From Collinsella aerofaciens (GTDB lineage Bacteria; Actinomycetota; Coriobacteriia; Coriobacteriales; Coriobacteriaceae), in contig NZ_JADNOH010000051.1 in assembly GCF_015557435.1 (NCBI RefSeq), forward strand, positions 1 through 55,506: a DNA stretch of 55,506 nucleotides, given 5' to 3'. A model generated the notes under the pieces. It saw nothing but the letters and a program-made list of their open reading frames with translations. It did not search any database and was not told the DNA's origin. The position numbers were made by a program, and so were the translations under genes. Position 1 is the stretch's first letter. Every line of letters starts with the position of its first letter. Shown here one piece after another: positions 1 through 8,230 of this stretch.

Positions 1-1
1 C

Positions 2-27
2 GGAAAGCACATTAAGTGCTTTCCTTT
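2..27 (+). terminator. Intrinsic terminator of an off-window gene
   Basis: A perfect 9-bp stem (GGAAAGCAC at 2-10, GTGCTTTCC at 16-24) closes a 5-base loop and is followed by TTT. It most likely ends a plus-strand gene lying left of the window. The short T tract makes this moderately certain. Confidence 0.5.
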
Positions 28-181
28 GCGTGCGGAACTCGCGACAAACTTAACCGCCCCGCCCGACAGGCGAGCTGCGGAGACTAGATCGGTCCAGAGC
101 AATATCGTGCGAAAAGAATTCTGGCTGGTGATCTGTTCGCGCTAAAGACTCAATAGATAGTCCCCTCTATGCCCATCTCTG
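28..181. other. Intergenic stretch with no recognised feature
   Basis: No start codon with a ribosome binding site, no RNA gene and no repeat is evident between the terminator at 2-27 and the inverted repeat at 182-252. Confidence 0.5.
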
Positions 182-252
182 TAAGTTGCGGTGAAATAGG
201 GACTGAATTATGGGTTGAAACGTTTAAACAGTCCCTATTTCACCGCAACTTA
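182..252. repeat. Perfect 24-bp inverted repeat (REP/MITE-like)
   Basis: Bases 182-205 (TAAGTTGCGGTGAAATAGGG plus ACTG) are the exact reverse complement of 229-252, around a 23-base AT-rich loop. There is no T tract, so this is not a normal terminator. A short reading frame across it is an artefact of the palindrome. The form resembles a dispersed intergenic palindrome or miniature element; copy number cannot be judged from this window. Confidence 0.75.
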
Positions 253-262
253 TTTGGAGATG

Positions 263-300
263 AAAAAAGGCGGGGGCTCCTGGTGGAGTCCTCGCCTTTT
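263..300 (-). terminator. Terminator of the PTS permease gene
   Basis: A 12-bp stem (269-280 with 285-296, GGCG at the base, few mismatches) and 4-base loop sits 35 bases past the PTS stop codon. It is flanked by A6 at 263-268, which reads as T6 on the minus strand, so it ends the minus-strand PTS message. Confidence 0.8.
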
Positions 301-334
301 GTACAGGGGGCGATGTTAATCGCTAGCCGTGGGG

Positions 335-2338
335 TTAGACCAGACGGGCGTTGATCGTCTTGGCGATCTCGGCGGCGTTGGTGGAACCCTTGACGGTGGC
401 ACGGAAGTCCTCGTCCATGAGCGCCTCGGCGACCTTGGACAGGATCTTGAGGTGCGTGGTGCCAGCCTGAGCGCCCGGGATGAGCAGGGCGATGGCTACG
501 TTGACGGGAGCACCGTCCATGGTGTCCCAGCCGGTCACGCCGGACTCGTCCTTGACGACGATGACGGCAGCCTCGGTAATGGCGTCGGACTTGGCATGCG
601 GGATGGCGAAGCCCTCCATCATGCCCGTGGTGCCCTCGGCCTCGCGGGCCAGGAAGGCGTTCATCACGGCGTCGGCGTCGCTGGCGATACCGGCCTTGAC
701 GGCCTGGTTGGAAACGAAGCTCAGAGCCTCGTCACGAGAAGCGAAGTCCTCGGCGACAAAGACATTCTCGACCTTCACGAAGTCGGCAGCCTCGGCCTTG
801 GGGGCCTCGACGGCAGCAGCCTTGGGGGCCTCAACGGGCTTGGTTGCAGGAGCGGCCTTCTGGTTCTTCTCGAAGTCGTACTTCTTGAAGACCACGAACA
901 GGATGCCACCGACAACAGCGCCGATGAGGATAGCGAGGACCCACAGCGGACCATTCTCGACAACGGGCAGGACCAGGAAGCCACCATGAGGCGCCGGATC
1001 GTGAACGTTGAACATAATGGTCAGGATCGAGGCGATAGAGGAACCGAGCATCATGATGGGCATGACGGGCCAGATGTTCTTGGTCATGAACGGAATGGCG
1101 CCCTCGGTGATGTGGGTGCAACCAAGGATGAGGTTGACGATACCGGCGTCATGATCCTCCTGGCTGAAGTACTTCTTGCCGACGACGACGGCGAAGGTGG
1201 TGATCAGCGGCGGAACGATGCAGGCGGCGGAGACGGCAGCCATGAAGTTGGTGCCGAAGTTGTAGGTGTCGGTGCCGACACCGGCGGCCAAGGCCTCGGT
1301 AAGCATAGCGGTACCGGTGACGTAGGCAGCCTTGTTGACCGGGCCGCCCATGTCAACGGCGCACATGCAGCCGATGGCAAGACCCAGGACGATGGCGCCA
1401 GAAGCGGACAGACCCTTGAGGAAGTCCATCATGGCGGTGTTGATGGCAGCCATGGGGCCGGAGATGCCGAGCATCACGAGGCCGACGATGGCAGTCGAGA
1501 ACAGCGGGTACAGGAAGATGGCCTTGAGGCCGTCCAGGTTCTTGGGCAGACCGGCAAAGACCTTCTCGAGCAGCAGGATGACATAACCAGCGAGGAAGCC
1601 GCCGACGATGCCGCCCAGGAAGCCGAAGCCCACGCCAGCGCCGCCAGCGTCGATCATACCGGTCTCGGCGTTAACGGGCAGGCCCTGGATGGCGATCATA
1701 CCGGCGACGAAGCCGGGGACGAGCGCTGGGCGCTTGCCGATGGACTCGGCGATGTAGGCGGAAAGCACGGGAACCATGAGGTTCATGGCAATGCCGCCGA
1801 TGATCTTGAGCATAGCGGCGAAGGTGTTGTAGTCAGACGCCGTCGAATCGAAGGACGTGATGCCCCACAGGAACGAAAGAGCGGTCAGAACACCACCGGC
1901 GACGACGAAGACCAGCATGTGGCTGACGCCGTTCATGAGGTGCTTGTAGATAATGTGGCCGACGGACTCCTTCTCCTCGACCTCGTCCTCGACATCGGCA
2001 GCGGCGGCAACCGAGTCGTCGCCCTTGGCGCGGAGCGCGCGGTCAATCAGCTTGCCGGCGGCCTCGACGGACAGGGCCTTGGAAACACCAACGGAAACCA
2101 TGGGCTTACCGGCGAAACGCTCCGCCTGGACATCCTTATCGGCTGCGACGACGACGGCCTTGGCACCGGCGATCTCACCCTTCGTGAGCTCGTTCTCGAC
2201 ACCGACCTGGCCATGGGTTTCGACCTTAATGGTCAGACCGCGCTCGGCAGCTGCCTTCTCCAGCGCCTCCTTCGCCATGAAGGTGTGCGCGATACCGGTC
2301 GGGCAACCGGTGGCGGCGATGATGTCAAACTTAGCCAT
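335..2338 (-). CDS. PTS fructose-family permease, EIIB-EIIC-EIIA fusion
   Basis: This 667-residue protein carries a whole sugar-specific phosphotransferase system II in one chain. An N-terminal fructose-type IIB domain (MAKFDIIAATGCPTG) has its phospho-accepting Cys at residue 12. A multi-helix IIC membrane domain spans about 120-470. An Ala/Lys/Pro linker precedes a C-terminal IIA domain whose active His is residue 581 in AIPHAKS. Sugar is phosphorylated as it crosses the membrane. The start at 2338 follows AAGGAGGG; the frame is open further upstream but without a ribosome site. The gene is divergent from a RpiR regulator and has its own terminator. No 1-phosphofructokinase or EI/HPr gene is nearby, so the sugar could be fructose or a related substrate such as mannosylglycerate. 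The B-C-A order differs from the common A-B-C of FruA. Confidence 0.9.
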   Translation of the reverse strand: MAKFDIIAATGCPTGIAHTFMAKEALEKAAAERGLTIKVETHGQVGVENELTKGEIAGAKAVVVAADKDVQAERFAGKPMVSVGVSKALSVEAAGKLIDRALRAKGDDSVAAAADVEDEVEEKESVGHIIYKHLMNGVSHMLVFVVAGGVLTALSFLWGITSFDSTASDYNTFAAMLKIIGGIAMNLMVPVLSAYIAESIGKRPALVPGFVAGMIAIQGLPVNAETGMIDAGGAGVGFGFLGGIVGGFLAGYVILLLEKVFAGLPKNLDGLKAIFLYPLFSTAIVGLVMLGISGPMAAINTAMMDFLKGLSASGAIVLGLAIGCMCAVDMGGPVNKAAYVTGTAMLTEALAAGVGTDTYNFGTNFMAAVSAACIVPPLITTFAVVVGKKYFSQEDHDAGIVNLILGCTHITEGAIPFMTKNIWPVMPIMMLGSSIASILTIMFNVHDPAPHGGFLVLPVVENGPLWVLAILIGAVVGGILFVVFKKYDFEKNQKAAPATKPVEAPKAAAVEAPKAEAADFVKVENVFVAEDFASRDEALSFVSNQAVKAGIASDADAVMNAFLAREAEGTTGMMEGFAIPHAKSDAITEAAVIVVKDESGVTGWDTMDGAPVNVAIALLIPGAQAGTTHLKILSKVAEALMDEDFRATVKGSTNAAEIAKTINARLV

Positions 2339-2463
2339 GTGTCCCTCCTTCTTGAGTTCTGCGCCCGCGGGCGCTCCCCTACACGCGCCTCGTAGCGCGC
2401 TTTTCCACAACTGAAAGATACCAACCTACCGTCTGCGTGAGAAGAGACAAGGCGCAATTCTCC

Positions 2464-2503
2464 GGTGAAAGGTTCTTTCATAACCGTAAACGGTAGGTGA
2501 AAG
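2464..2503. promoter_or_regulatory. Probable operator cluster between PTS and RpiR genes
   Basis: Within 40 bases lie a perfect palindrome TGAAAG-GTT-CTTTCA (2466-2480), a second palindrome ACCGT-AA-ACGGT (2483-2494), and a direct repeat GGTGAAAG at 2464 and 2496, spaced 32 bases or about three helical turns. The site sits in the divergent promoter region of the PTS gene and its likely regulator, where a dimeric SIS-domain repressor would bind. Function is inferred from position and symmetry. Confidence 0.5.
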
Positions 2504-2556
2504 TTTATCATCATTGCTTGAATCGGCAAGGTGTATCTTGTAATTGAAAATGCCCG

Positions 2557-2562
2557 TATACT
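2557..2562 (+). promoter_or_regulatory. Likely -10 box of the RpiR gene
   Basis: TATACT lies 47 bases upstream of the ATG chosen for the regulator. No good -35 hexamer is seen at the usual distance (TTGTAA ends 13 bases upstream), which would fit an activated or weak promoter. Confidence 0.4.
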
Positions 2563-2609
2563 ATGGCGTGCATACCACGTCTATTTTTCATGCCAACCAG
2601 GAGCCATCC

Positions 2610-3467
2610 ATGACCGATAGCAGCAAGAGCGCGCTCTCCCTCATTAGCACCCATAAGGGATACAGCGAATCCGAGCAGCGCATTGTCGACTATATTCTGG
2701 AGAACCAGTCCGAGGCTCCGCGCCTGACAGCCGCCCAGCTCTCACGAGCTGCCGCCACGTCCGAGGCGACGGTTTCGCGCTTTTGCCGCAAACTAGGCTT
2801 TGGCAGCTTCCGCAGCTTTCAGTTTTCGTTGGCGCGTGACTTGGAAAGCCAGCGCAACGAGGGCCTGACCGACGAGGTCTCGCTCGACAACATGGAGCAG
2901 AGCCTCAAGAATATCCTAGCTGCCAAGGTGAGCGAGCTGAATGCGACGATCGACGGCATCGACCACGAAACGCTGGCAGCCGTTGTGCATGCGCTTAAGA
3001 ATGCCGGAGTTATTGAGTTCGCCGCCGTGGGTAATACGAACGCCGTCGCGCTCGATGCGACGTTTAAGTTTTCACAGTTGGGCTTACGCTGCATGGCGAG
3101 CACCATCAGTGAAACCGCAATCGGCTTTGCGCTGACCCTGAAGTCTGGCGACGTCATCGTTCTGATCTCGAACTCCGGTAAGTCGCGCCGCCTTAACCGC
3201 ATGGCAAGGGCCGCACGCGAGGCGGGTGCCACGGTAGTCGTTATCAGCGGCGACAGCAAATCCCCGCTCGCGCGCCTGGCCGACTACACCTTTAATACGG
3301 TTAATCACGAGGCGCTCCTCACCACGGGCGACTTCGCGTTCTCTAAAATCAGCGCAACGATGATCATCGAGGTTATCTATAACTTCCTGCTGCCCGAAAT
3401 CGAAGACGCGCGCGAGCATATCAGCTACTACGAGGAGCTCATCCAGCCGGATAAGGTCGTGGAGTAG
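2610..3467 (+). CDS. RpiR-family sugar-phosphate-sensing regulator
   Basis: A 285-residue transcription factor with an N-terminal RpiR helix-turn-helix (about residues 10-80; recognition region SEATVSRFCRKLGF) and a C-terminal SIS sugar-isomerase fold (about 125-265; ISNSGKS is the phosphosugar loop). Such proteins sense sugar phosphates and control neighbouring transport genes. It is divergently paired with the PTS permease and probably controls it and itself through the palindromes at 2464-2503. The start at 2610 has GGAG six bases upstream; earlier in-frame starts at 2544 and 2550 lie at or above the -10 box TATACT and lack a ribosome site. The ligand is unknown. Confidence 0.9.
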   Translation: MTDSSKSALSLISTHKGYSESEQRIVDYILENQSEAPRLTAAQLSRAAATSEATVSRFCRKLGFGSFRSFQFSLARDLESQRNEGLTDEVSLDNMEQSLKNILAAKVSELNATIDGIDHETLAAVVHALKNAGVIEFAAVGNTNAVALDATFKFSQLGLRCMASTISETAIGFALTLKSGDVIVLISNSGKSRRLNRMARAAREAGATVVVISGDSKSPLARLADYTFNTVNHEALLTTGDFAFSKISATMIIEVIYNFLLPEIEDAREHISYYEELIQPDKVVE

Positions 3468-3512
3468 CCAACTTGGGGAATAGACAGACGCCTCTCGTCA
3501 CAAAACCTGCCC

Positions 3513-3640
3513 ATCTACTACGTTTTAGCCGCAAGCGCCAACCATACACCCAAAAAAGAGAAAACCGCAGGCGTTCTACCTGCGGTTTTCTTTTTGCCAA
3601 TATTGGCATGGTTGGTGGTACCTCACTAAACGTAGTAGAT
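3513..3640. repeat. Nested inverted-repeat element around a terminator
   Basis: Three concentric stems share a centre near 3576: an outer 13-bp pair ATCTACTACGTTT (3513-3525) / AAACGTAGTAGAT (3628-3640), a middle 8-bp pair CCAACCAT (3538-3545) / ATGGTTGG (3608-3615), and the inner terminator stem. A separate palindrome TGCCAATATTGGCA is at 3595-3608. The nesting is more than termination needs and suggests a mobile or structured repeat that also serves as the shared terminator of two convergent genes. Confidence 0.65.
3560..3595. terminator. Bidirectional terminator between RpiR and recN
   Basis: A perfect 12-bp stem GAAAACCGCAGG (3560-3571) / CCTGCGGTTTTC (3579-3590) with a 7-base loop is followed by TTTTT on the plus strand, and by a T-rich run on the minus strand (complement of AAAAAAGAG). 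It ends both the RpiR and the recN messages. Confidence 0.85.
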
Positions 3641-3690
3641 AGCCGCATTTCGTGGCGAACGGCCCCGAACAAGCACGTGACGGGACTTAA

Positions 3691-5319
3691 TTACCCCCGC
3701 GCCTCTTCGAGCATCTGCTTCGCGTGGGCCAGGCTGGCCTCCGATTGATCGCCGCTGAGCATGCGGGCGATCTCGGCGGTACGGGCCTCGCCAGTCACCT
3801 CGTCCAGATGTGTCTGGGGTACGTCGCCCGGTTCCTTGCTGACCACGTAATGTTTGTCGGCCATAACAGCGACTTGTGCCAAGTGCGTAACGACAATCAC
3901 CTGGTGCGTGGCAGCAAGATCGGCCAGCACAGCGGCGAGGGCGCGCGCCGTGGAACCGCCGACGCCGGCATCGACCTCGTCGAATACCAGTGTATCGACA
4001 CCATCGGCGTTACCTAGGACAACCTTGCTCGCCAGCATGACGCGGCTGAGCTCGCCACCCGACGCAATGCGACGCAAAGGACGCGGCGTCAGCCCGGCGC
4101 CGCTACGGTACAGCAGCTCATAGCTCGAAGGGCCTGCCGGAGTCCATTCAGCGCGGGGCAAATCGCGCGACTCCCACACGAGCTCAGCGCTTCCCATCTC
4201 CAAGCGTGCCATCTGACGGCCGACCTCGTGACAAAAACATGGGGCGGCCGTGTTGCGCGCACGCTTGAGCGCCTTGGCAGCAGCAAATAGCTCGCGCTCA
4301 GCGGCACCAAGTGCTTCACGCGACTTCTTGATTTGTTCATCACCATCGTCAACGAGCGACAGCAGTTCTTGCGAGCGATCGCGCATGGCAAAAACATCGT
4401 CCATAGTGGGACCCCACTGACGCAGCAGCCCCTTAAGGTCGGAATAACGCTCACGCATACGGGCGAGCTCACGAGGGTCAAACGCAACGCCATCGCGGTA
4501 AACACGCAGCTCATTGGCACAATCCTCGAGTGAAATGCAGGCGTCAGAAAGTGCGTCGGCGATATCGCCCAGCTTGCGATCGACGGTCGCCATGCGCGAA
4601 AGCTCGGCTACGGCGCTGTTCACGGCATCGAGCGCTCCCCCTTCGGCAGCCAACGATGCATGGGCCTCGCTGGCAGTGGCCACCAAGACCTCGGCGTGTT
4701 CCGAGCGCGGCAGCAGTTCCTCAAGCTCCTCGTACTCACCTGGCTGGGGGTCGACCTCGGCGATGCGCTCGAGGGCAAAGCGTGCCTCCTCGGCGCGACT
4801 CCCCTGCGCGCGTGAGGCTTCCTCAACACGGCGAAGTTCCTTGGCAGCTGCACGAGAGGCCTTAAAGCAAGCGCGATATTTGTCGAGCGCCTCGAGTGCC
4901 GAGCGCCCCGCCCAGGCATCGACCATGGCGACATGGTGCGCCGGATCGAGCAGGCGCTGGTGCTCGTGCTGACCGCACAGATCCACCATCACGCCCACAC
5001 GCTCCGAAAGCTCACGCACGCTGGCGATGCGGCCATCGATCTTCACACGGCTGCGGCCCTCGGCAGAAAGGCTGCGCTGCACGGTGAAGCCCTCGGCATC
5101 GTGCGGTCCATCAAACAGCCGAGCCTCGACGCTTGCAAGCGCCTCGCCCTCGCGCACCGTCGACGAATCCGCGCGCTCCCCCAAAATGAGCTTGAGCGCC
5201 GAGAGCAGCGCGGTCTTGCCGGCACCGGTCTCGCCGGTCAGAACGGTCAAGCCGGCACTCGGCACCAGCGTCGCCTCGCGAATGAGTGCAATGTTGGAAA
5301 CCTGCAGCTCATCGATCAT
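3691..5319 (-). CDS. recN: DNA repair ATPase RecN
   Basis: RecN is an SMC-like ATPase that acts at DNA double-strand breaks. The 542 residues give the standard layout: an N-terminal half-ATPase with Walker A GETGAGKT at 29-36, a central coiled coil rich in Glu, Ala and Arg, and a C-terminal half with signature ASGGELSRVMLA and Walker B VFDEVDAGVGG. Length is normal for the family. The start overlaps the end of nadK by 11 bases, so the two are translationally coupled; recN is the last gene of the efp-to-recN run and is followed by a terminator. Confidence 0.96.
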   Translation of the reverse strand: MIDELQVSNIALIREATLVPSAGLTVLTGETGAGKTALLSALKLILGERADSSTVREGEALASVEARLFDGPHDAEGFTVQRSLSAEGRSRVKIDGRIASVRELSERVGVMVDLCGQHEHQRLLDPAHHVAMVDAWAGRSALEALDKYRACFKASRAAAKELRRVEEASRAQGSRAEEARFALERIAEVDPQPGEYEELEELLPRSEHAEVLVATASEAHASLAAEGGALDAVNSAVAELSRMATVDRKLGDIADALSDACISLEDCANELRVYRDGVAFDPRELARMRERYSDLKGLLRQWGPTMDDVFAMRDRSQELLSLVDDGDEQIKKSREALGAAERELFAAAKALKRARNTAAPCFCHEVGRQMARLEMGSAELVWESRDLPRAEWTPAGPSSYELLYRSGAGLTPRPLRRIASGGELSRVMLASKVVLGNADGVDTLVFDEVDAGVGGSTARALAAVLADLAATHQVIVVTHLAQVAVMADKHYVVSKEPGDVPQTHLDEVTGEARTAEIARMLSGDQSEASLAHAKQMLEEARG

Positions 5320-6169
5320 GACGAACTCCGTAGAATACGCGGCTCACCGAGTTGTAGAAGCTCTCGGGGCCGTAGTCGAGCAGCAGCACATCGCCAGGAC
5401 CGCGGCGCACAGCCACGCTCTCGACGGTGCCGTCGCAGGTAATGAATTGGCCGTCGATAGCGATTGCCGGCACGCTCGGGCGGTCATCAGACATAAAAAT
5501 TTCGACGACGTCGCTCGGTGAAGTCAAGAAAGCACGAGCCTGAATGGTGTGCGGCGCAATGGGCACGCAAACCATGCCCGCGTAATCGGGACTCACGATG
5601 GGGCCGCCGGCACTGAGCGCATAACCCGTAGAGCCGGTCGCCGTGGACACGACCACGCCGTCGCCACGCAGACGATCGATATGGTGACCCGACACGGTAA
5701 TGTCGAACTCGACCATATCGGACAGCGGCCCGCGCGTCAGCGCCATATCGTTGAGGGCAAAGGCACGAACGACATCCTTTGTGCCGTCGTCGCGTACGGA
5801 CACGATATCGGCGGCGATTGTGGCGCGACGACTCACATGGAGCTCGCCGGACAGAGCATCGCTCACAACCTGCAAAATATCGCGCTCCTCGGGACTGGCC
5901 GCCGTCAAAAAGCCTAAGTGACCATAGGAAAGACCCAGGATGGGGATCTCGCGGTAGTTGAGGATACGTGCGGCGCGCAGCAGCGTGCCATCGCCACCGA
6001 GTGTGATGACCAGGTCGGCGCCATCAATATCGGGCGTGCTCTGAATCTTGGAGCGTTGATCGGCCGCCCATGCGACCTCGTAACCCTGGCGCGTCAGCCA
6101 AAGCTCGAGCATCAGGCCGCTCTCGACAGCCTCTTGCTTGTAATAATTGGGAACCAGAAAGACCTTCAT
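5309..6169 (-). CDS. nadK: NAD kinase
   Basis: This 286-residue enzyme phosphorylates NAD to NADP in the cytosol. The GGDGT motif is at residues 58-62, followed by the NDMAL element, the glycine-rich TATGSTGYALSAGGPI loop and a C-terminal AIDGQ strand, all typical of the family. Its start overlaps the tlyA stop in an ATGA arrangement, and its end overlaps recN. The tlyA-nadK-recN order is common in Gram-positive bacteria. Confidence 0.96.
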   Translation of the reverse strand: MKVFLVPNYYKQEAVESGLMLELWLTRQGYEVAWAADQRSKIQSTPDIDGADLVITLGGDGTLLRAARILNYREIPILGLSYGHLGFLTAASPEERDILQVVSDALSGELHVSRRATIAADIVSVRDDGTKDVVRAFALNDMALTRGPLSDMVEFDITVSGHHIDRLRGDGVVVSTATGSTGYALSAGGPIVSPDYAGMVCVPIAPHTIQARAFLTSPSDVVEIFMSDDRPSVPAIAIDGQFITCDGTVESVAVRRGPGDVLLLDYGPESFYNSVSRVFYGVRHDR

Positions 6170-6978
6170 AGCGTTGCAGCTTTCTCGCTCAAAACCGATA
6201 CCTGGGATCGCAGTTCATCATCGGAGCGTTCGCCGGCGGCAAACCTCGTGCTGTACAGGAAAAACTCGACATTGCCCTTGGCTCCATGAATAGGCGACAC
6301 GCACACGTCGACCGGGAACAGGCCCTTAGTGGCAAAGAGCTCGATCGCCGCCACGAGCGTATCGACGCGCACGGCAGGGTCCGTCACGATGCCGCCCTCG
6401 CCCACCAACGCCGCCGGAGCTTCAAACTGGGGCTTCACGAGCGTGCAGAACGAGCCGTCAGGCGTCAGGCACGCCAGCACCGCATCGATAATATTCGCGA
6501 TGCTCGTAAACGAAACATCGCATACGGCCAGGTCAATTGCACTCGCATAGCCAAGCTCGGGCAGCTGCGTCACGTTTGTGCGCTCGTGGAGCGTCACGCG
6601 TTCGTCCTGGCGCAGCGACCAATCGAACTGGGCACGGCCCACATCGACCGAAACAACGGTCGCGGCGCCGCGCTTGAGCAGGCAATCGGTAAAACCGCCG
6701 GTAGAGCACCCCACGTCCAGGCAGGCAAGGCCCGTAGGGTCGATGCAAAACGCATCGAGCGCGCCCTCGAGCTTAAGACCGCCGCGGCCAACGTAGGGGA
6801 TGCGTCCCTTCACATGCAGCGGCAGGCCCGGCGTCACTTTGAGCCCCGGAGAAGTCAGGCGCTCGCCACCGCTCGAGACCAAGCCAGCCATAAGAGTGCG
6901 AAGGGCATCCGCGCGATCGGCGCAGATGCCCTGTGAAATCAGTTCGTCATCAAGACGCACACGTTTCATGAATGCCAT
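6166..6978 (-). CDS. tlyA: TlyA-family rRNA 2'-O-methyltransferase
   Basis: This protein of 270 residues has an N-terminal S4 RNA-binding domain (KRVRLDDELISQGICADRAD) and a Rossmann methyltransferase domain with the SAM loop LDVGCSTGGFTDC and the later DVSF motif. TlyA proteins methylate ribosomal RNA; the family is often labelled hemolysin. The ATG at 6978 overlaps the xseB stop as TGATG; a TTG three bases earlier and an ATG at 6969 are alternatives, none with a strong ribosome site, which suggests coupling to xseB. Confidence 0.93.
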   Translation of the reverse strand: MAFMKRVRLDDELISQGICADRADALRTLMAGLVSSGGERLTSPGLKVTPGLPLHVKGRIPYVGRGGLKLEGALDAFCIDPTGLACLDVGCSTGGFTDCLLKRGAATVVSVDVGRAQFDWSLRQDERVTLHERTNVTQLPELGYASAIDLAVCDVSFTSIANIIDAVLACLTPDGSFCTLVKPQFEAPAALVGEGGIVTDPAVRVDTLVAAIELFATKGLFPVDVCVSPIHGAKGNVEFFLYSTRFAAGERSDDELRSQVSVLSEKAATL

Positions 6979-7244
6979 CAACCATTCGTATCCGGAGATG
7001 CAGCCTGACCATCCTGGGATTCATTTGCCGCATCCTCATCATATTCCTGTTCGAGCTTATCGGCCTCACGCGGCGTCAACTCAAACTTGTCGACCATATC
7101 GACCGCACGGGAGCCCAGCTCAATCGCCTCGTCAAACAGATCGAGGGAACGCTCCAGGGACGTATCCTTGGAGCGCACGGTAGCGATAATCTGGTCCAAG
7201 CGGTCCGAAATCTCGTCGAAGTTGCGAACGGAACCCTCTGGCAT
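6978..7244 (-). CDS. xseB: Exodeoxyribonuclease VII small subunit
   Basis: A small 88-residue protein with the XseB helical hairpin (LDQIIATVRSKDTSLERSLD, then a Leu/Glu-rich helix ending EQEYDE). XseB binds XseA to form the nuclease that trims single-stranded DNA. It sits two bases after nusB and overlaps tlyA. The large-subunit gene xseA, usually immediately upstream, is not here: nusB is directly adjacent instead. The C-terminal 15 residues are acidic and probably disordered. Confidence 0.88.
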   Translation of the reverse strand: MPEGSVRNFDEISDRLDQIIATVRSKDTSLERSLDLFDEAIELGSRAVDMVDKFELTPREADKLEQEYDEDAANESQDGQAASPDTNG

Positions 7245-7246
7245 GA

Positions 7247-7840
7247 CTACTCCTCGACAGAGTCGATGTCGGCCTCGACGGCCTCAGCAGCGTCCATATC
7301 CTCGGCAAGCACGCCGGTAGCAGCCTGAGCGGCAGCGACCTTGGCGGCAGCCTCGGCAGCCTGGGCCTCCTCGCGAGCGCGATCCTCTGCCAGCAGCTCC
7401 TGGTACAGGTCCTCGCCCGGCAGTTCCTCGCTGCGAGCGATCTTGCCCAGCACGCCGTTGACAAACGATGCGGACTGGTCGGTACCGTAAGCCTTGGCAA
7501 TCTCGACGGCCTCGTTGATCACGATAGCGTCCGAGACCTCCTCGTCGGTGAGAAAGCGCATCTCATAGACGGCGATACGCAGCAGGTTGCGGTCGGCGCC
7601 GGGCATGCGCATAAGATCCCAGTTCTTGGCGACGGCGCGCAGGGCGCAGTCAATGCGATCGATATGCTCGTAGGCACCGCGGCAAAGCTCAAGCGCATAG
7701 GGGTCGAGGGGACCCTTCGAGATCAGGAAATCGCCCTCGAGGACGCGCTCGAGCGGGCTGTCCGTGGCCTCGGCCTGGAACAGCAGCTGCAGCGCCTGAC
7801 TGCGGGCAAGCGTACGCCCGCGATAAACCTTAAGGCTCAA
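7247..7840 (-). CDS. nusB: Transcription antitermination factor NusB
   Basis: NusB with NusE (S10) binds boxA RNA to support antitermination at rRNA operons. The all-helical NusB fold covers about residues 5-145 (ARSQALQLLFQAE; the conserved VINEAVEIAKAYG and FVNGVLGKI). A further ~50-residue Ala/Glu-rich tail makes the protein 197 residues, longer than typical NusB, and is probably disordered or helical. It starts three bases after the asp23 stop and ends two bases before xseB. The efp-asp23-nusB order is common in Gram-positive genomes. Confidence 0.95.
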   Translation of the reverse strand: MSLKVYRGRTLARSQALQLLFQAEATDSPLERVLEGDFLISKGPLDPYALELCRGAYEHIDRIDCALRAVAKNWDLMRMPGADRNLLRIAVYEMRFLTDEEVSDAIVINEAVEIAKAYGTDQSASFVNGVLGKIARSEELPGEDLYQELLAEDRAREEAQAAEAAAKVAAAQAATGVLAEDMDAAEAVEADIDSVEE

Positions 7841-7843
7841 AGG

Positions 7844-8206
7844 TTACTCCTTGGGGAAAACGAGGCCGTCGAAGCAAACGTCAACGCGCTCAACCTCGAC
7901 GCCCACCTGGGCATCGATGGCAGCGACCACGGCGGCGCGAACGGCTTCGGCGAGTTTCTTGAACGGATAGCCAAAGAACACCACGACGCGCACGGTGAGT
8001 GCGAGCTTGTCGCCGATGACCTCGGCCTCGACCGCCGGCTCGGAAGCCGGGGCCTTGGACGAGAGCATCATGGAGACAAGGTTGGTGGCAAGGTCCTTGA
8101 CGCCCACGGAGGCGATGCCCTCGACATCCGTGACGGCGCGCGAGACGATGGCGGTCAGAACATCGGGCGAAATGCCGATGCCGTCAATCTTGATTTCCTG
8201 GGGCAT
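7844..8206 (-). CDS. Asp23/Gls24 (DUF322) family protein
   Basis: A 120-residue Asp23-domain protein (ISPDVLTAIVSRAVTDVEGI, later the KKLAEAVRAAVVAAI helix). Family members are linked to cell-envelope homeostasis in Firmicutes, but a molecular activity is not established. It has a strong ribosome site (TAGGAGG) and lies between efp and nusB, the usual place for the YqhY branch. A second, distinct Asp23 protein is encoded at 54902-55258. Confidence 0.9.
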   Translation of the reverse strand: MPQEIKIDGIGISPDVLTAIVSRAVTDVEGIASVGVKDLATNLVSMMLSSKAPASEPAVEAEVIGDKLALTVRVVVFFGYPFKKLAEAVRAAVVAAIDAQVGVEVERVDVCFDGLVFPKE

Positions 8207-8230
8207 GAGTCCTCCTAGAAAAATTGGTTG

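Noticed and set aside
169-354. 61-codon plus-strand frame
   Set aside because: Lies across the perfect inverted repeat and a terminator; no ribosome site.
329-2395. 688-codon plus-strand frame opposite the PTS gene
   Set aside because: Gly/Asp-rich antisense frame without motifs or start signal; the minus-strand PTS gene is certain.
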